A stretch of 64,000 nt of DNA from Sphingobium fuliginis (GCF_004152845.1 NZ_SEON01000008.1:62001-126000), one strand, 5' to 3'. Shown: positions 16,448 through 24,707, counted from the stretch's first letter. Numbers and translations are program-made. Notes: generated by a model from the letters alone, not told the origin.

Positions 16448-17476
16448 TTAGGCCGACAGTGCCGGCATGTGGTAGGTACGCTCGTGGCGCAGCAGAGCCC
16501 AAACGATCCGAGCGAGTTTGGCGGCAAGCGCGACCACAGCGGTATTGGGATGCGCGCGGGCGAGCAGGCCGCGCAACCAGGCGCCGAGCCGGGTATCAGT
16601 CTTGCGCAGCGTCGGCATGGCTGATCTGGCGCCCTGGATCAGGAGCTTACGCAGGTAGCGGCTGCCGCGCTTGGTGATGCCGAGAAGCTTGGGCTTGCCG
16701 CCCGTCGTCGCCTGGCGTGGCACGAGGCCGAGCCAGGCGGCGAGATCACGACCACGCGCGAATGTGCCGGCATCGCCGACCGCGGCCACCAGCGCGGTTG
16801 CGTTGAGTGCGCCGATCCCGGGAATGGTCAGCAGTCGGCGCGCCTGCCCGTCCTGTTCCGCGGCTTGGGCAAACTCGCGGTCGAAGGTGGCGATCCTCTC
16901 ATCCAGCGATCGCCAACGGTCACGCATATCGCCGACCAGCATCGCCATGCGCGTGCTCAGCCTCGGCTCCAGGCCGTCCAGCAGGTCGACCAGCGCTGCC
17001 GCCAGTCGAGCGCGTCCCTGGGGGACAACATGACCGCGCTCGAGCAACAGGCTTCGGATCTGGTTCATCAGCGAGGTGCGTTCGGCGACGAGCCGGTCAC
17101 GCACGCGGTGCAACGTCTGCATGTCGAGTTGCTCCTCACTCTTGAGCGTTACAAACCGCATCGTCGGCCGTGTTGCCGCCTCCGCAATCGCCTCTGCATC
17201 GCGGTCGTCGTTCTTCTGCGCCTTCACGTAGGGCCGGACATATTCCGGCGACATCAGTCGGACCTCGTGTCCCTGGCCTGCCAGGATGCGCCCCATATGA
17301 TGCGCCCCACAACAGGCCTCCATGGCGACCACGCAGGTCGGCAACTTGCCGGCGAACGCGATCACCGTCTCGCGCCGCATCCGGCGGCGAAGCACTACCT
17401 TGCCAGCCTCATCCAGCCCGACCAGGCTGCAGCTGTTCTTCCCCAAATCCACACCGAGCATCGCAATACGCATCAT
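16448..17476 (-). CDS. IS110-family transposase (DEDD recombinase)
   Basis: This 342-residue protein begins 'MMRIAMLGVDLGKNSCSLVG' with the first Asp of the RuvC-like DEDD site. It continues through 'VVAMEACCGAHHMGR', 'KNDDRDAEAIAEAATRP' (third/fourth acidic residues) and 'VRDRLVAERTSLMNQIRSLL'. The C-terminal Tnp_20 domain is 'LLTIPGIGALNATALVAAVG' followed by 'FARGRDLAAWLGLVPRQ'. It is full length and uninterrupted, so probably active. I chose the start at 17476 because family similarity begins there; the frame is open 61 codons further into IS5 sequence. Confidence 0.92.
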   Translation of the reverse strand: MMRIAMLGVDLGKNSCSLVGLDEAGKVVLRRRMRRETVIAFAGKLPTCVVAMEACCGAHHMGRILAGQGHEVRLMSPEYVRPYVKAQKNDDRDAEAIAEAATRPTMRFVTLKSEEQLDMQTLHRVRDRLVAERTSLMNQIRSLLLERGHVVPQGRARLAAALVDLLDGLEPRLSTRMAMLVGDMRDRWRSLDERIATFDREFAQAAEQDGQARRLLTIPGIGALNATALVAAVGDAGTFARGRDLAAWLGLVPRQATTGGKPKLLGITKRGSRYLRKLLIQGARSAMPTLRKTDTRLGAWLRGLLARAHPNTAVVALAAKLARIVWALLRHERTYHMPALSA

Positions 17477-17545
17477 CCGTCCCTCCAAGTCAGCCAGATC
17501 GCAGCGTACTGCACCTAGCTTCGGTAAGGGGCGGGCCATCCATAA

Positions 17546-17974
17546 CGGGGGACTCAGAGCCAGGCCATTGGTCGTTCCAAAGGGGGCATGACGACCAAGA
17601 TCCTGGCCCTTACCGATGCGCTGGGCAATCTTGTCCGCTTCCGCCTGATGCCCGGCCATCGCTTCGACACGGTTGGCGTTGCTCCACTCATCAAAGGTGT
17701 CGAGTTCGGCGCACTGCTGGCTGACAAGGCTTTCGCCAGCAACGTTATCGTCGCCGATCTCAACAAGCGGGGCGCAAAAGTCGTCATCTCACAGCACCCG
17801 CGACGCGCCAAACCCATTCCGCTCGACGCAGAAATGTACAAATGGCGCCACCTCATCGAGAACTTCTTCTGCAAGCTCAAGGAATTCAAACGCTTCGCCA
17901 TGCGCGCCTGCAAAACAGACCGCAGCTTCGAGGCCATGATCTACCTCGCCGCAGCCATCATCAATTCCCGATGA
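17546..17974 (+). pseudogene. IS5-family transposase, 3' half
   Basis: This continues the half at 15884-16201: 'TQSQAIGRSKGGMTTKILAL', 'VRFRLMPGHRFDTVGVAPL', 'ALLADKAFASNVIVADLNKR' with the second catalytic Asp, and 'YKWRHLIENFFCKLKEFKRF' with the Glu of the Y-x2-R-x3-E motif. It ends at a natural stop at 17974, 16 bp from the right terminal repeat. The half itself shows no further damage, so the gene was intact when the IS110-type element entered. Confidence 0.85.
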
Positions 17975-17990
17975 ATTCCCACAAACCTTA

Positions 17991-18065
17991 GCGCAATGGC
18001 TATCGCGACCGCAGCCTCGACACCCGGCTCGGCAGGCTCAATCTGAAGATCCCAAAGCTGCGGAC
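17991..18065 (+). pseudogene. IS256-family transposase fragment, right part
   Basis: The sequence directly beyond the IS5 right end reads 'RNGYRDRSLDTRLGRLNLKI' then 'PKLRTG', the most conserved N-terminal block of IS256-type transposases. It joins in register with the fragment ending at 15820. Similarity ends near 18065, just before the recombinase gene. Confidence 0.75.
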
Positions 18066-18089
18066 CGGCGCCTGCGATCTCCATGCGGA

Positions 18090-19343
18090 TCACTCCAACT
18101 TACTTGACAGGCGACCCACTGCCCCCGCCTCAGCGGCGAGATTGCGATTGTAGCTCAACGGCATCCGCGGACTTTTCCAGCGGAGCGCATCCATGATGCC
18201 GGCGAGATCCTCCCCAACCACGAAGAGATCCTGGTTGAGCCCCACCCTCGTCGAATGCGCGCTTATTCCCTTCAGCAAGCGGGCCAGATCTTCTTTCGCA
18301 AGGTCCGGCAGCGCGTCGCGATCAAATGCCCGCTGGATGATCGATCGCCAGATCGGTCCGATGGAGCCGGGATGTAGAGCAGCCGTCCCAATGTCATATT
18401 CTGTGCGAGCCGAAATAGCCTTCTTCGGCAGTGTCTTACGCAAATCCCACTTCTCTCGTGAGGAAATACTGTCGATCGACCGCCCCTTGACGGCTGCTCG
18501 TGCCTTGTATCGTCGAACCTGCACCCTGCGAAACAACACTCCTTCCTCTATGCCGGCGGCCTCCATCCAGGCTGCGACCGCCCGAACCGACCGCGGCGAC
18601 AGAAAGGCCGTAGCTCCCTCACCTTTCTGGTCGCTTTTGCTTCGCGGAATCGCCAGCAAGCGCGCTTCAGGATCAAGCGCACCCTGAATTTGCCCGACCT
18701 CAATCGCCACCAGCTCCGAGGCCCGCAGCCCGCTGTCATAGGCGACCGACAACAGCGCTCGGTCCCGCAACCCCGGCAAGTCATCCGAGCAAGCCTCCAG
18801 GAGTGCCTTGACGTTGATCCCACGGGGTTTATCGTGCTCGACGTCCTTCACCGGCCCCTTGAAGCGCAGCGGGCGCGCCTGCGCCTGGGCAGTGCCCTTC
18901 TCGCGGCGAATGGCGCGCAGCCGCAGCTTGACCAGCTCGGCCTGCGTGGGGTCCTTCAGGTCGAGCAGCTGGTGGATCTTAGCGATCGATGCCTTGTAGC
19001 GGCCGAGAGAAGCAGGCTTGGCCCCCTGCTCTGATCGTGCATCGAGGTAGCCGGCGACGATCTCCGGCGTTGCTGGTAACGCGATCCGCTTCGTGCGTCG
19101 GCACCACAGGTCGAAGGCCTCAAGATCGGATTTCAGCGCGCGGATCGAATGCGGCGAGCTGGCGGCCTGGTAAGCGGCGATCAGTTCCGCATTGACGACG
19201 ATGTGGGTCTCCGTCCGCATCTGTGTTGCTGTCCAGGCAAGCTCGGGCATGGTCGCCGGTGGCAAGGTCGCCGTCACCGCGGCAGCGGCGTTGAAATCGC
19301 CGTTTTCAAGGCTTTTTTGCCCGGCTGATGCACTGGCTTCCAT
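18090..19343 (-). CDS. tyrosine recombinase/integrase
   Basis: This protein of about 417 residues has an N-terminal core-binding domain ('HSIRALKSDLEAFDLWCRR', 'PASLGRYKASIAKIHQLLD') and a C-terminal catalytic domain. Visible residues are Arg in 'YDSGLRASELVAIEVGQ', Lys in 'IPRSKSDQKGEGA', His and Arg in 'SAHSTRVG', Trp in 'ALRWKSPRMPLSY' in place of the second His, and Tyr in 'SYNRNL'. It resembles recombinases carried by sphingomonad plasmids rather than phage integrases. No tRNA gene or att duplication is visible next to it. The start at 19343 has a GGTGGAG upstream; ATG 19364 and TTG 19379 are alternatives. Confidence 0.87.
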   Translation of the reverse strand: MEASASAGQKSLENGDFNAAAAVTATLPPATMPELAWTATQMRTETHIVVNAELIAAYQAASSPHSIRALKSDLEAFDLWCRRTKRIALPATPEIVAGYLDARSEQGAKPASLGRYKASIAKIHQLLDLKDPTQAELVKLRLRAIRREKGTAQAQARPLRFKGPVKDVEHDKPRGINVKALLEACSDDLPGLRDRALLSVAYDSGLRASELVAIEVGQIQGALDPEARLLAIPRSKSDQKGEGATAFLSPRSVRAVAAWMEAAGIEEGVLFRRVQVRRYKARAAVKGRSIDSISSREKWDLRKTLPKKAISARTEYDIGTAALHPGSIGPIWRSIIQRAFDRDALPDLAKEDLARLLKGISAHSTRVGLNQDLFVVGEDLAGIMDALRWKSPRMPLSYNRNLAAEAGAVGRLSSKLE

Positions 19344-19387
19344 GCCGCCGCTGTACTCCACCATACAATGAGGTGTCAATTTCGCTT

Positions 19388-19411
19388 ATGTGATAACTGC
19401 AATTATCACAT
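19388..19411. promoter_or_regulatory. perfect inverted repeat in a divergent promoter region
   Basis: ATGTGATAA and TTATCACAT, nine perfect pairs around six bases (CTGCAA), lie between the recombinase gene and the divergent hypothetical gene. The position suits an operator controlling both, or a recombinase binding site. Confidence 0.5.
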
Positions 19412-19471
19412 GTTCGTTCACCAACCACCTGAGTAGTTGTGCAGTGTTTTGGCATTCACTACACATCCGGC

Positions 19472-20638
19472 ATGGAGCGCTTCCATCCCCTCGCCGCCGA
19501 CACCGACGTCCCACCCGAGGAGCTCGCCCTCGCGCAAGGCGAATGCGCGCTGGCGCTCGGCCGGCTCGACGGGCTCCTCGCCAGCCTCACCGATATCGAA
19601 AAACGGCTGTTCTGCGTAGGGCTGCTGCGGGAGGTGTTGCTTTCATCCCTGGCGCAAGCGGGATTTGCGGACGCCGAACACCGGTTCAACGCCTGGTTCG
19701 CCGGGCTCGACCGCGGCCCCCAAGAGACACCCCTCACCGGCTGCTCCGCCTATGCCGTGGTCCGCGCCCTGCTCGGCGAACTCAGCCGTCATCCGTGGGA
19801 ACCGCTCGCCGATGCCGCGCAGACCATCGCTCTGGCCGCTCGCTTCGGGGCCGACCGCCCGATGCAAGCCGAAGACGCGCTGGCGGAGGAAGCGATCGGC
19901 AGGGCGATCACGCTAATGAAACAGGCCGGCGCGGATGACGAGACCCCCCTGCCCTTCGCGGGTCTGGCCCGCCTGCACGCGCTGCTGCGCGCCGATCCGC
20001 GGTTCGCGCCGCTGGAGCGCGCGGTGCAAATCCGTTCGTTTGGGAACCGCGCGGTGGCGATCGAGCAGGCCGCCACGCGCACCCCGCTCTGGGCGGTCGA
20101 TGCCGCGCTGGGGCGGCTGCTGACCGCGTCCGGCGCGTGGGCCCGCGCCCTCCCCTGCCCCGGCGCGGTGACGGCGCAAACGCTGCAGCCGCAGCTCTGG
20201 CCGGGCGAACGCGCCATGCTGGCGGCCCGCAGCCTCCAGCGCAGCGTGACCCGGCTTGCCGAGCTGGTCGCGCAAGCGCGGCGGCGCGCGGTGCTGATGC
20301 GCGAGCAGTTGGGGCACCTGCGCTCGAGCGCGCGGGCACCGCAGGTGTGGATCCTGCTCGCTGGTTTTGCGCCACTCGGGCTCGATCAGATCACCTGGGC
20401 GTTCGGGATCAGTCGGCGCGGCACCTATGCGATCGGCGACGCCCTTGTGGCGGCGCGCATGGCACGGCGGGAGACGGTCAAGGGGAAGGCCCTGCTGGTC
20501 GTCGAAGAACCGGGAAGGGATGGGCAGCCGGCGTCTTTGGACCAGGCTACCGCCCTCCCCCATGCGGCTCTTGCCGAGTTCGACGCGGCGATGGGTGAGA
20601 TCGACCGGCTGCTCGCCGGCAGTTCTGGCCATCCCTGA
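19472..20638 (+). CDS. hypothetical protein, helical, possible C-terminal helix-turn-helix
   Basis: I do not recognise this 388-residue protein. It is rich in Ala, Leu and Arg and predicted to be helical. The middle carries 'SVTRLAELVAQARRRAVLMR' coiled-coil-like sequence. The C-terminal third, 'APLGLDQITWAFGISRRGTY' then 'AIGDALVAARMARRETVKGK', looks like a winged helix-turn-helix. Its coding character is strong. It is divergent from the recombinase and precedes the toxin-antitoxin pair, as for many plasmid accessory genes of the DUF1612/RHE_PE00001 kind, but I cannot confirm that family. A GTG at 19439 is an alternative start. Confidence 0.65.
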   Translation: MERFHPLAADTDVPPEELALAQGECALALGRLDGLLASLTDIEKRLFCVGLLREVLLSSLAQAGFADAEHRFNAWFAGLDRGPQETPLTGCSAYAVVRALLGELSRHPWEPLADAAQTIALAARFGADRPMQAEDALAEEAIGRAITLMKQAGADDETPLPFAGLARLHALLRADPRFAPLERAVQIRSFGNRAVAIEQAATRTPLWAVDAALGRLLTASGAWARALPCPGAVTAQTLQPQLWPGERAMLAARSLQRSVTRLAELVAQARRRAVLMREQLGHLRSSARAPQVWILLAGFAPLGLDQITWAFGISRRGTYAIGDALVAARMARRETVKGKALLVVEEPGRDGQPASLDQATALPHAALAEFDAAMGEIDRLLAGSSGHP

Positions 20639-20682
20639 CGCGGCATCGCGCGCATTCGGCGTGTATGAAAACTGATCTCTTC

Positions 20683-20710
20683 TTGACGTTATGTACAGAT
20701 ATCATACATA
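20683..20710 (+). promoter_or_regulatory. promoter and operator of the RES-Xre pair
   Basis: A -35-like TTGACG (20683-20688) and a -10-like TACATA (20705-20710) are 16 bp apart. TATGTA (20690-20695) and TACATA (20705-20710) form an inverted repeat across the spacer, well placed for autorepression by the Xre-type antitoxin. The antitoxin start is 25 bp downstream after AAGGAG. Confidence 0.55.
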
Positions 20711-20734
20711 GACAGAGAAAGAAGGAGATGGCCA

Positions 20735-21133
20735 ATGGCCACAACTGCCCATTCCGGCGTCCCCGCCAAAGCGCCCAGCCGCAAGGATCTGAGCGGTCCG
20801 GCGCTGCGCACCTTTTTCCGCATTGCCGACGCCTGGGACCTCAAGGAAGCCGAGCAGATGAAGCTTCTCGGGCTCGACAGCCGCTCGACCTTCCAGACCT
20901 GGAAGCGCGGCGCGGTCGCGGCGATTCCCAAGGATGCGCTGGAGCGCATCTCCTATGTCATGGGGATCTACAAGGGGCTGAAGATGCTCCTGCCCCGTAC
21001 CGCCAACGAATGGGTACGCAAACCCAATGAGGCGCCGCTGTTCGCCGGACGCCCGGCGATCGAGCGGATGGCCTCGGGCAATGTTGCCGATCTCTACGTG
21101 GTGCGTCAATATATCGACGCGCAGCGCGGCTGA
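20735..21133 (+). CDS. Xre/MbcA/ParS-type antitoxin (DUF2384)
   Basis: This 132-residue protein has an N-terminal helix-turn-helix-like segment ('LKEAEQMKLLGLDSRSTFQT' then 'WKRG') and a C-terminal toxin-binding domain ending 'FAGRPAIERMASGNVADLYV' and 'VRQYIDAQRG'. This layout defines antitoxins of RES-Xre systems. It overlaps the RES toxin gene by one base (TGATG), the usual tight arrangement. It neutralises the toxin and probably represses the pair's promoter through the inverted repeat upstream. Confidence 0.9.
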   Translation: MATTAHSGVPAKAPSRKDLSGPALRTFFRIADAWDLKEAEQMKLLGLDSRSTFQTWKRGAVAAIPKDALERISYVMGIYKGLKMLLPRTANEWVRKPNEAPLFAGRPAIERMASGNVADLYVVRQYIDAQRG

Positions 21134-21816
21134 TGGATGCCATTGCGACGACGCAAGTGCGGTGGCAACCGTGCTACCGGATCGTCGCAAGCCGGTTCCC
21201 GCCCATATCGCTGTTTGAGGATGTCGCGGATCCGGCCGACCTGGAAGCGGTCTATGCGATCGAGGCGATGACCAACGACCGGCTTCGCGACGAGGTCGGG
21301 GACCTCGCCCTCGTCCCACCGGAGGACCGCGTATCGGGACCCGGAACATCGGCGATCATGGCAGCGTTCACCCACCTAAATCCCGATGGCAGCCGGTTCT
21401 GTGACGGCAGTTTCGGGCTGTTCTACGCTGCCAGCACCATCGAGACTGCGGTTGCCGAGACGCGCCATCACCGAACCCGCTTCATGGCGTACACCCACGA
21501 ACCGGCGCAGGAACTCGACATGCGCGTCTACGCGGTCGACCTGGACGCCATGCTCCACGATATTCGCGGCCTGCGCGATGAACGCCCTGCCCTCTACGCC
21601 CCGGACAGCTATGCCGCCGGCCAGGCGCTTGGCCGGCACCTGCGTGAGCAAGGTTCGGATGGCATCGTGTACCAAAGCGTGCGCGACGCCGACGGCGAGT
21701 GCGCCGCGGTGTTCCGCCCTCGCCTACTCGCCAACAGCCGACAGGAGCGGCACCTGTGCTACGTTTGGGATGGCCGGGCGATTGTCACCGTCTACGAGAA
21801 GAAGACATTCGCCTAA
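21133..21816 (+). CDS. RES domain toxin (NAD+ phosphorylase type)
   Basis: This 227-residue protein contains the RES domain: an Arg near the start in 'CYRIVASRFPP', 'CDGSFGLFYAASTIETAVAE' with the central Glu, and a later Ser-rich block 'GSDGIVYQSVRDADGECAAV' followed by 'FRPRLL'. RES toxins deplete NAD+ by phosphorolysis, as shown for MbcT. The paired Xre-type antitoxin is directly upstream. The pair probably stabilises this replicon in the population. Confidence 0.9.
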   Translation: MDAIATTQVRWQPCYRIVASRFPPISLFEDVADPADLEAVYAIEAMTNDRLRDEVGDLALVPPEDRVSGPGTSAIMAAFTHLNPDGSRFCDGSFGLFYAASTIETAVAETRHHRTRFMAYTHEPAQELDMRVYAVDLDAMLHDIRGLRDERPALYAPDSYAAGQALGRHLREQGSDGIVYQSVRDADGECAAVFRPRLLANSRQERHLCYVWDGRAIVTVYEKKTFA

Positions 21817-21860
21817 AGGTCCTGCGGACAAGCTAACCTTTCGGCCTTGAGTGACGCCTG

Positions 21861-22232
21861 TCAGGAATAGACCCCGGCAGCCATACGATCGAGATCTTCC
21901 ATGACGATATCGATATCGCCATTCGCAACCAATTCCGCGGCCGTTTTCCCAACTCCAGAAATGGGTTGATGCTTGAACCAGATAACCGCCTTGCCTTCTT
22001 CGCCTGCAAGTTCTGCCGCTCGCGTTATAACTCGGGCTATTTCCTCCAGTTTAATCTGCACGGTCGGGGCGGAGGGATACAGAGTCATGGCCTTAGGATC
22101 CAGGCGAGCAACGCGAGCCAAATGCGCCATGGAGAAGCGCAGGCGCTCCGCCAGACGACGGGGCGAGATGATCTCATTCTCGCGAATGTCATCCTGGAAG
22201 GCTGCAGTCATAGGGCAGTCCATATTCAACAT
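21861..22232 (-). CDS. second MbcA/ParS/Xre antitoxin-like protein, no toxin partner seen
   Basis: This 123-residue protein has a helix-turn-helix-like N-terminus ('ENEIISPRRLAERLRFSMAH', 'LARVARLDP') and a C-terminal 'WFKHQPISGVGKTAAELVAN' and 'GDIDIVMEDLDRMAAGVYS', the signature of the DUF2384 toxin-binding domain. It lies downstream of parB on the same strand, 44 bp away, and faces the RES gene. No second RES gene adjoins it. It may be a degenerate antitoxin, an anti-addiction factor against related toxins, or a regulator of the partition operon. Confidence 0.75.
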   Translation of the reverse strand: MLNMDCPMTAAFQDDIRENEIISPRRLAERLRFSMAHLARVARLDPKAMTLYPSAPTVQIKLEEIARVITRAAELAGEEGKAVIWFKHQPISGVGKTAAELVANGDIDIVMEDLDRMAAGVYS

Positions 22233-22275
22233 GTGAAGACAAAACTCTCACGTCTCAGAACCGCTGAAGATTGTC

Positions 22276-23292
22276 CTAGCTCCAATGCTGATCGAGCAGC
22301 GCTTTCAACGCGGCCTCCGCTTCAGCCCGCGTACCACCGGCATGCGGGAGCAAGGTAAGTTTGAGACCCTTACGATCCACCGCCTCCACTTTCAGCAATG
22401 GTTTCCCCCCTTCGGACACGATCGTTTCCGGCTTTCCTGACTTCTTGGGGGATCCTGACCTCTTGGGGGGATCGGCGGCCAGAGCGAGCGCGCGTATGAT
22501 ATCGGGGACCGGCATCGGTGCTGCGCGATCGGACTGCACCTGAGCGAGACGTCCCGCCTCGGCGAACACACGCTGCCGCCGATCCTCCGGTTTCAAGAGA
22601 GGCTTGATCGCGGTGACATGCTTGATCCTGAGATCCTGCGGAAGGGCGAAGGCCGCCATCAGTTCCGCCGGCAGCCGGGCAAGGTCGAGATAGCGGCTGA
22701 GCCAGCTTTCCGTGACATTGATCCGCTCGGCCATCACCTTCTGGCGCCCCTCATAATAGGCGTCGAGCGCGCGCAGATAGTCGCGCGCGCGCTCCAGATC
22801 GGTGAGATCGTCGCGCGCCCGATTCTCGAGGTCAGCGAGACGGAAGGCCTCCTCGTCGGTAAGGCTACGGATATCGACGAGAAAGCGGAAATCCGGATAG
22901 TTGTGGGCGCGCAGCCAACTGATCGTCCAATGCCGGCGCGCGCCGCAAATCACCTCGAAATCGAAGGCAGGATCGTCCTTCACGCGGCGAACGATGGCGG
23001 GCATTTCTTGCTTGCCCTGCGCCTTGATGCTCTCGATGAGGTCGGCGCACCGCTCCTCATTGAGGAGCGCATATTCGCGGTTATGCCCCGCCCACATTCG
23101 GCAGCGCGCGGGATCGACAAGCTCATGGGTGCGCGAGACGACGCTGCCCGTCGCCAATTCGGCAAGCCGGCTTTCCCGGCCCGCCAGCACGCTCGCACCG
23201 ATGCCAGGGCGCCGCGCCGCTGGGGCTTGCGCCCCCGGGTCGATTCCGGCGACCAGATCAGCCGCGAAGTTGGCGTTCTTCTTGCTCATCAT
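22276..23292 (-). CDS. parB: ParB/RepB-type plasmid partition protein
   Basis: This 338-residue protein has the ParB N-terminal nuclease-like/CTPase domain ('NEERCADLIESIKAQGKQEM', 'FEVICGARRHWTISWLRAHN') with the 'GARRH' box. A helix-turn-helix centre follows ('KVMAERINVTESWLSRYLDL', 'ARLPAELMAAF'), then a basic linker ('PPKRSGSPKKSGKPE') and a C-terminal dimerisation region. It follows parA by 44 bp, and that gap contains one of two identical palindromic cores, a candidate parS. It binds the centromere and recruits ParA for segregation. Confidence 0.92.
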   Translation of the reverse strand: MMSKKNANFAADLVAGIDPGAQAPAARRPGIGASVLAGRESRLAELATGSVVSRTHELVDPARCRMWAGHNREYALLNEERCADLIESIKAQGKQEMPAIVRRVKDDPAFDFEVICGARRHWTISWLRAHNYPDFRFLVDIRSLTDEEAFRLADLENRARDDLTDLERARDYLRALDAYYEGRQKVMAERINVTESWLSRYLDLARLPAELMAAFALPQDLRIKHVTAIKPLLKPEDRRQRVFAEAGRLAQVQSDRAAPMPVPDIIRALALAADPPKRSGSPKKSGKPETIVSEGGKPLLKVEAVDRKGLKLTLLPHAGGTRAEAEAALKALLDQHWS

Positions 23293-23309
23293 CCACCCCT
23301 TCTACCCGG

Positions 23310-23327
23310 AATTGCACCGGTGCAATT
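23310..23327. repeat. candidate parS site 1 (palindrome)
   Basis: AATTGCACC-GGTGCAATT, an 18-bp perfect palindrome in the parA-parB gap. The same core occurs before parA at 24708-24733 and, as far as I can see, nowhere else in the window. Confidence 0.65.
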
Positions 23328-23336
23328 TTGCTCGCA

Positions 23337-24578
23337 TCAGGCGAGTCCCTCCTTGCGAAGCCGCGTCAAATGGCTCGGCCACATCGACCGAATGTCGACC
23401 TCAATTTCACTGTTCACGCCATCAAGATAGGCAAGGCAGCGGTTGCGCACCGTCGAACTGGTGACCGGGCCGTCCAGCTCGTAGACGGTCATCAGCCGCG
23501 CCGTTGCATTGTCGATTTCGGCCGAATCCTTGAGCGGCGTACGGACGATCGCGTGACCGAAAAGGGTCCGCATCAGGTTCAGCAGTTCCTTCTGCATCGA
23601 CTTATTCTCATCGACCTTGGACGCCACAAAGCGCAGGAACTGCAGCGACGGCGCCAAGCCGCGATCGGCCAGCGTCTCTATTGTCTCATCGAGCATGGCG
23701 AGGAAGGCCGCCGTCGACGAGAAGTCCATCACCGTCGGCGGAACCGGCACCACCAGCGCATTGGCCGCGCGCAGCACCGAAAGCGAGATCGCGCCGAGCG
23801 CCGGAGGCGGATCGAGAACCACCACATCGAACCGATCGGCAATGCTCGCGATGCCTTGCGCCATGCGGTCGATCAGGTTCCCCTGCCCCCGCGCCATGCG
23901 CGCTGCGATTTCATATTCCGACTGGAACAGCCGCAGATTGGCCGGAACAAGCTCGAGGCCGTCGAAGTGGGTCTTGCGCAGGGCATAGTCGAGCGACTCC
24001 ATGTCGTCGTGCCGCAGGAATGGATAGAGCGTGTCCTCCTCGGTCAGGTCGAGGTCGGGCACATAGCCGAATAGCGTGGTTGCCGACGCTTGGCTGTCGC
24101 AATCGATGAGAGCCACCCGGTAGCCCTTGATCGCGAGATATTGGGCCAGGTGCACCGAAAGAGTCGATTTCCCCACCCCGCCCTTGAAGTTCTGCACCGC
24201 GATAACGCAGCAGGGATCGGTTGCGGCCCGCCAGGGCCGGGTGCCGAACAGTCCGCGCATGTCGTTGAGCTGCGCCAGGGTATAGCCGACACGCCGATTA
24301 TTCTCGGTTCGCGGAGGCGGCGGCAAGCGGCCGTCCTTCTCGGCCTCGCGAATGGCCGCCGCGGTTCGGCCGACCAGTTCCGCGGCCTTGCCAATCGGGA
24401 ACGTCGGCTCGCGCCGCTCGTCCGCCCGGGCACTCCGCGCGGAGTCGCGGAGCCGCTCGAGGACAGAGCTGGTCCGTTGTGCGAGCGTCGAGACGGACAG
24501 CAGGTCCTGCGTGCCCTCAATGTCGAGTGATGCAGCCAAGAGAGGCCCCCTTGCGAAACTAGAGGGGGCATAGCTCAA
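23337..24578 (-). CDS. parA: ParA-type partition ATPase with N-terminal helix-turn-helix
   Basis: This 413-residue protein has an N-terminal MerR-like DNA-binding region ('FPIGKAAELVGRTAAAIREA', 'RRVGYTLAQLNDMRGLFG') typical of type Ia ParA/RepA partition ATPases. The deviant Walker A 'KGGVGKST' (residues 132-139), Walker A' 'ALIDCDSQASAT' and Walker B 'DVVVLDPPPALG' follow. The N-terminal domain lets such proteins repress their own operon. It lies between the replication gene and parB, all on one strand, forming rep-parA-parB. Confidence 0.93.
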   Translation of the reverse strand: MSYAPSSFARGPLLAASLDIEGTQDLLSVSTLAQRTSSVLERLRDSARSARADERREPTFPIGKAAELVGRTAAAIREAEKDGRLPPPPRTENNRRVGYTLAQLNDMRGLFGTRPWRAATDPCCVIAVQNFKGGVGKSTLSVHLAQYLAIKGYRVALIDCDSQASATTLFGYVPDLDLTEEDTLYPFLRHDDMESLDYALRKTHFDGLELVPANLRLFQSEYEIAARMARGQGNLIDRMAQGIASIADRFDVVVLDPPPALGAISLSVLRAANALVVPVPPTVMDFSSTAAFLAMLDETIETLADRGLAPSLQFLRFVASKVDENKSMQKELLNLMRTLFGHAIVRTPLKDSAEIDNATARLMTVYELDGPVTSSTVRNRCLAYLDGVNSEIEVDIRSMWPSHLTRLRKEGLA

Positions 24579-24707
24579 TTTGCACTTTTAGGTCAATCGA
24601 AGGCTGATTTTCGCAAGTCGGCCCAGCCCGAAGGGCGAAACTTGCCCAATCTGCGCCGCAGACCTTTTGCGCCCCCTCGCAACCTGACCCCTTGGGGGCA
24701 GTTCACC

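Larger units (their letters stand above)
16202..17545 (-). mobile_element. IS110-family (IS1111 group-like) insertion sequence
   Basis: About 1.34 kb, with ends placed where the IS5 transposase reading stops and resumes (each good to a few bases). It carries one transposase gene on the minus strand with about 245 bp of non-coding DNA downstream and about 70 bp upstream. IS110-type elements have no simple terminal repeats, and none are seen. The longer non-coding end is downstream of the gene, as in the IS1111 group. Confidence 0.8.
15821..17990 (+). mobile_element. IS5-family element, split by an IS110/IS1111-type element
   Basis: The terminal inverted repeats are TAAGGTTTGTGGGGATT at 15821 and, in reverse complement, TAAGGTTTGTGGGAATT ending at 17990. 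A TA at each outer end may be the target duplication. Inside is an IS5-type DDE transposase gene read on the + strand, interrupted around 16201/17545 by a complete IS110-like element on the - strand. Removing the insert leaves about 830 bp, usual for this IS5 subgroup. The element itself sits inside an IS256-type remnant. Confidence 0.85.

Noticed and set aside
18090-19411. Integrated element with attL next to the recombinase
   Set aside because: No tRNA gene and no direct repeat pair could be found in the window; the replication, partition and mobilisation genes fit a plasmid better.
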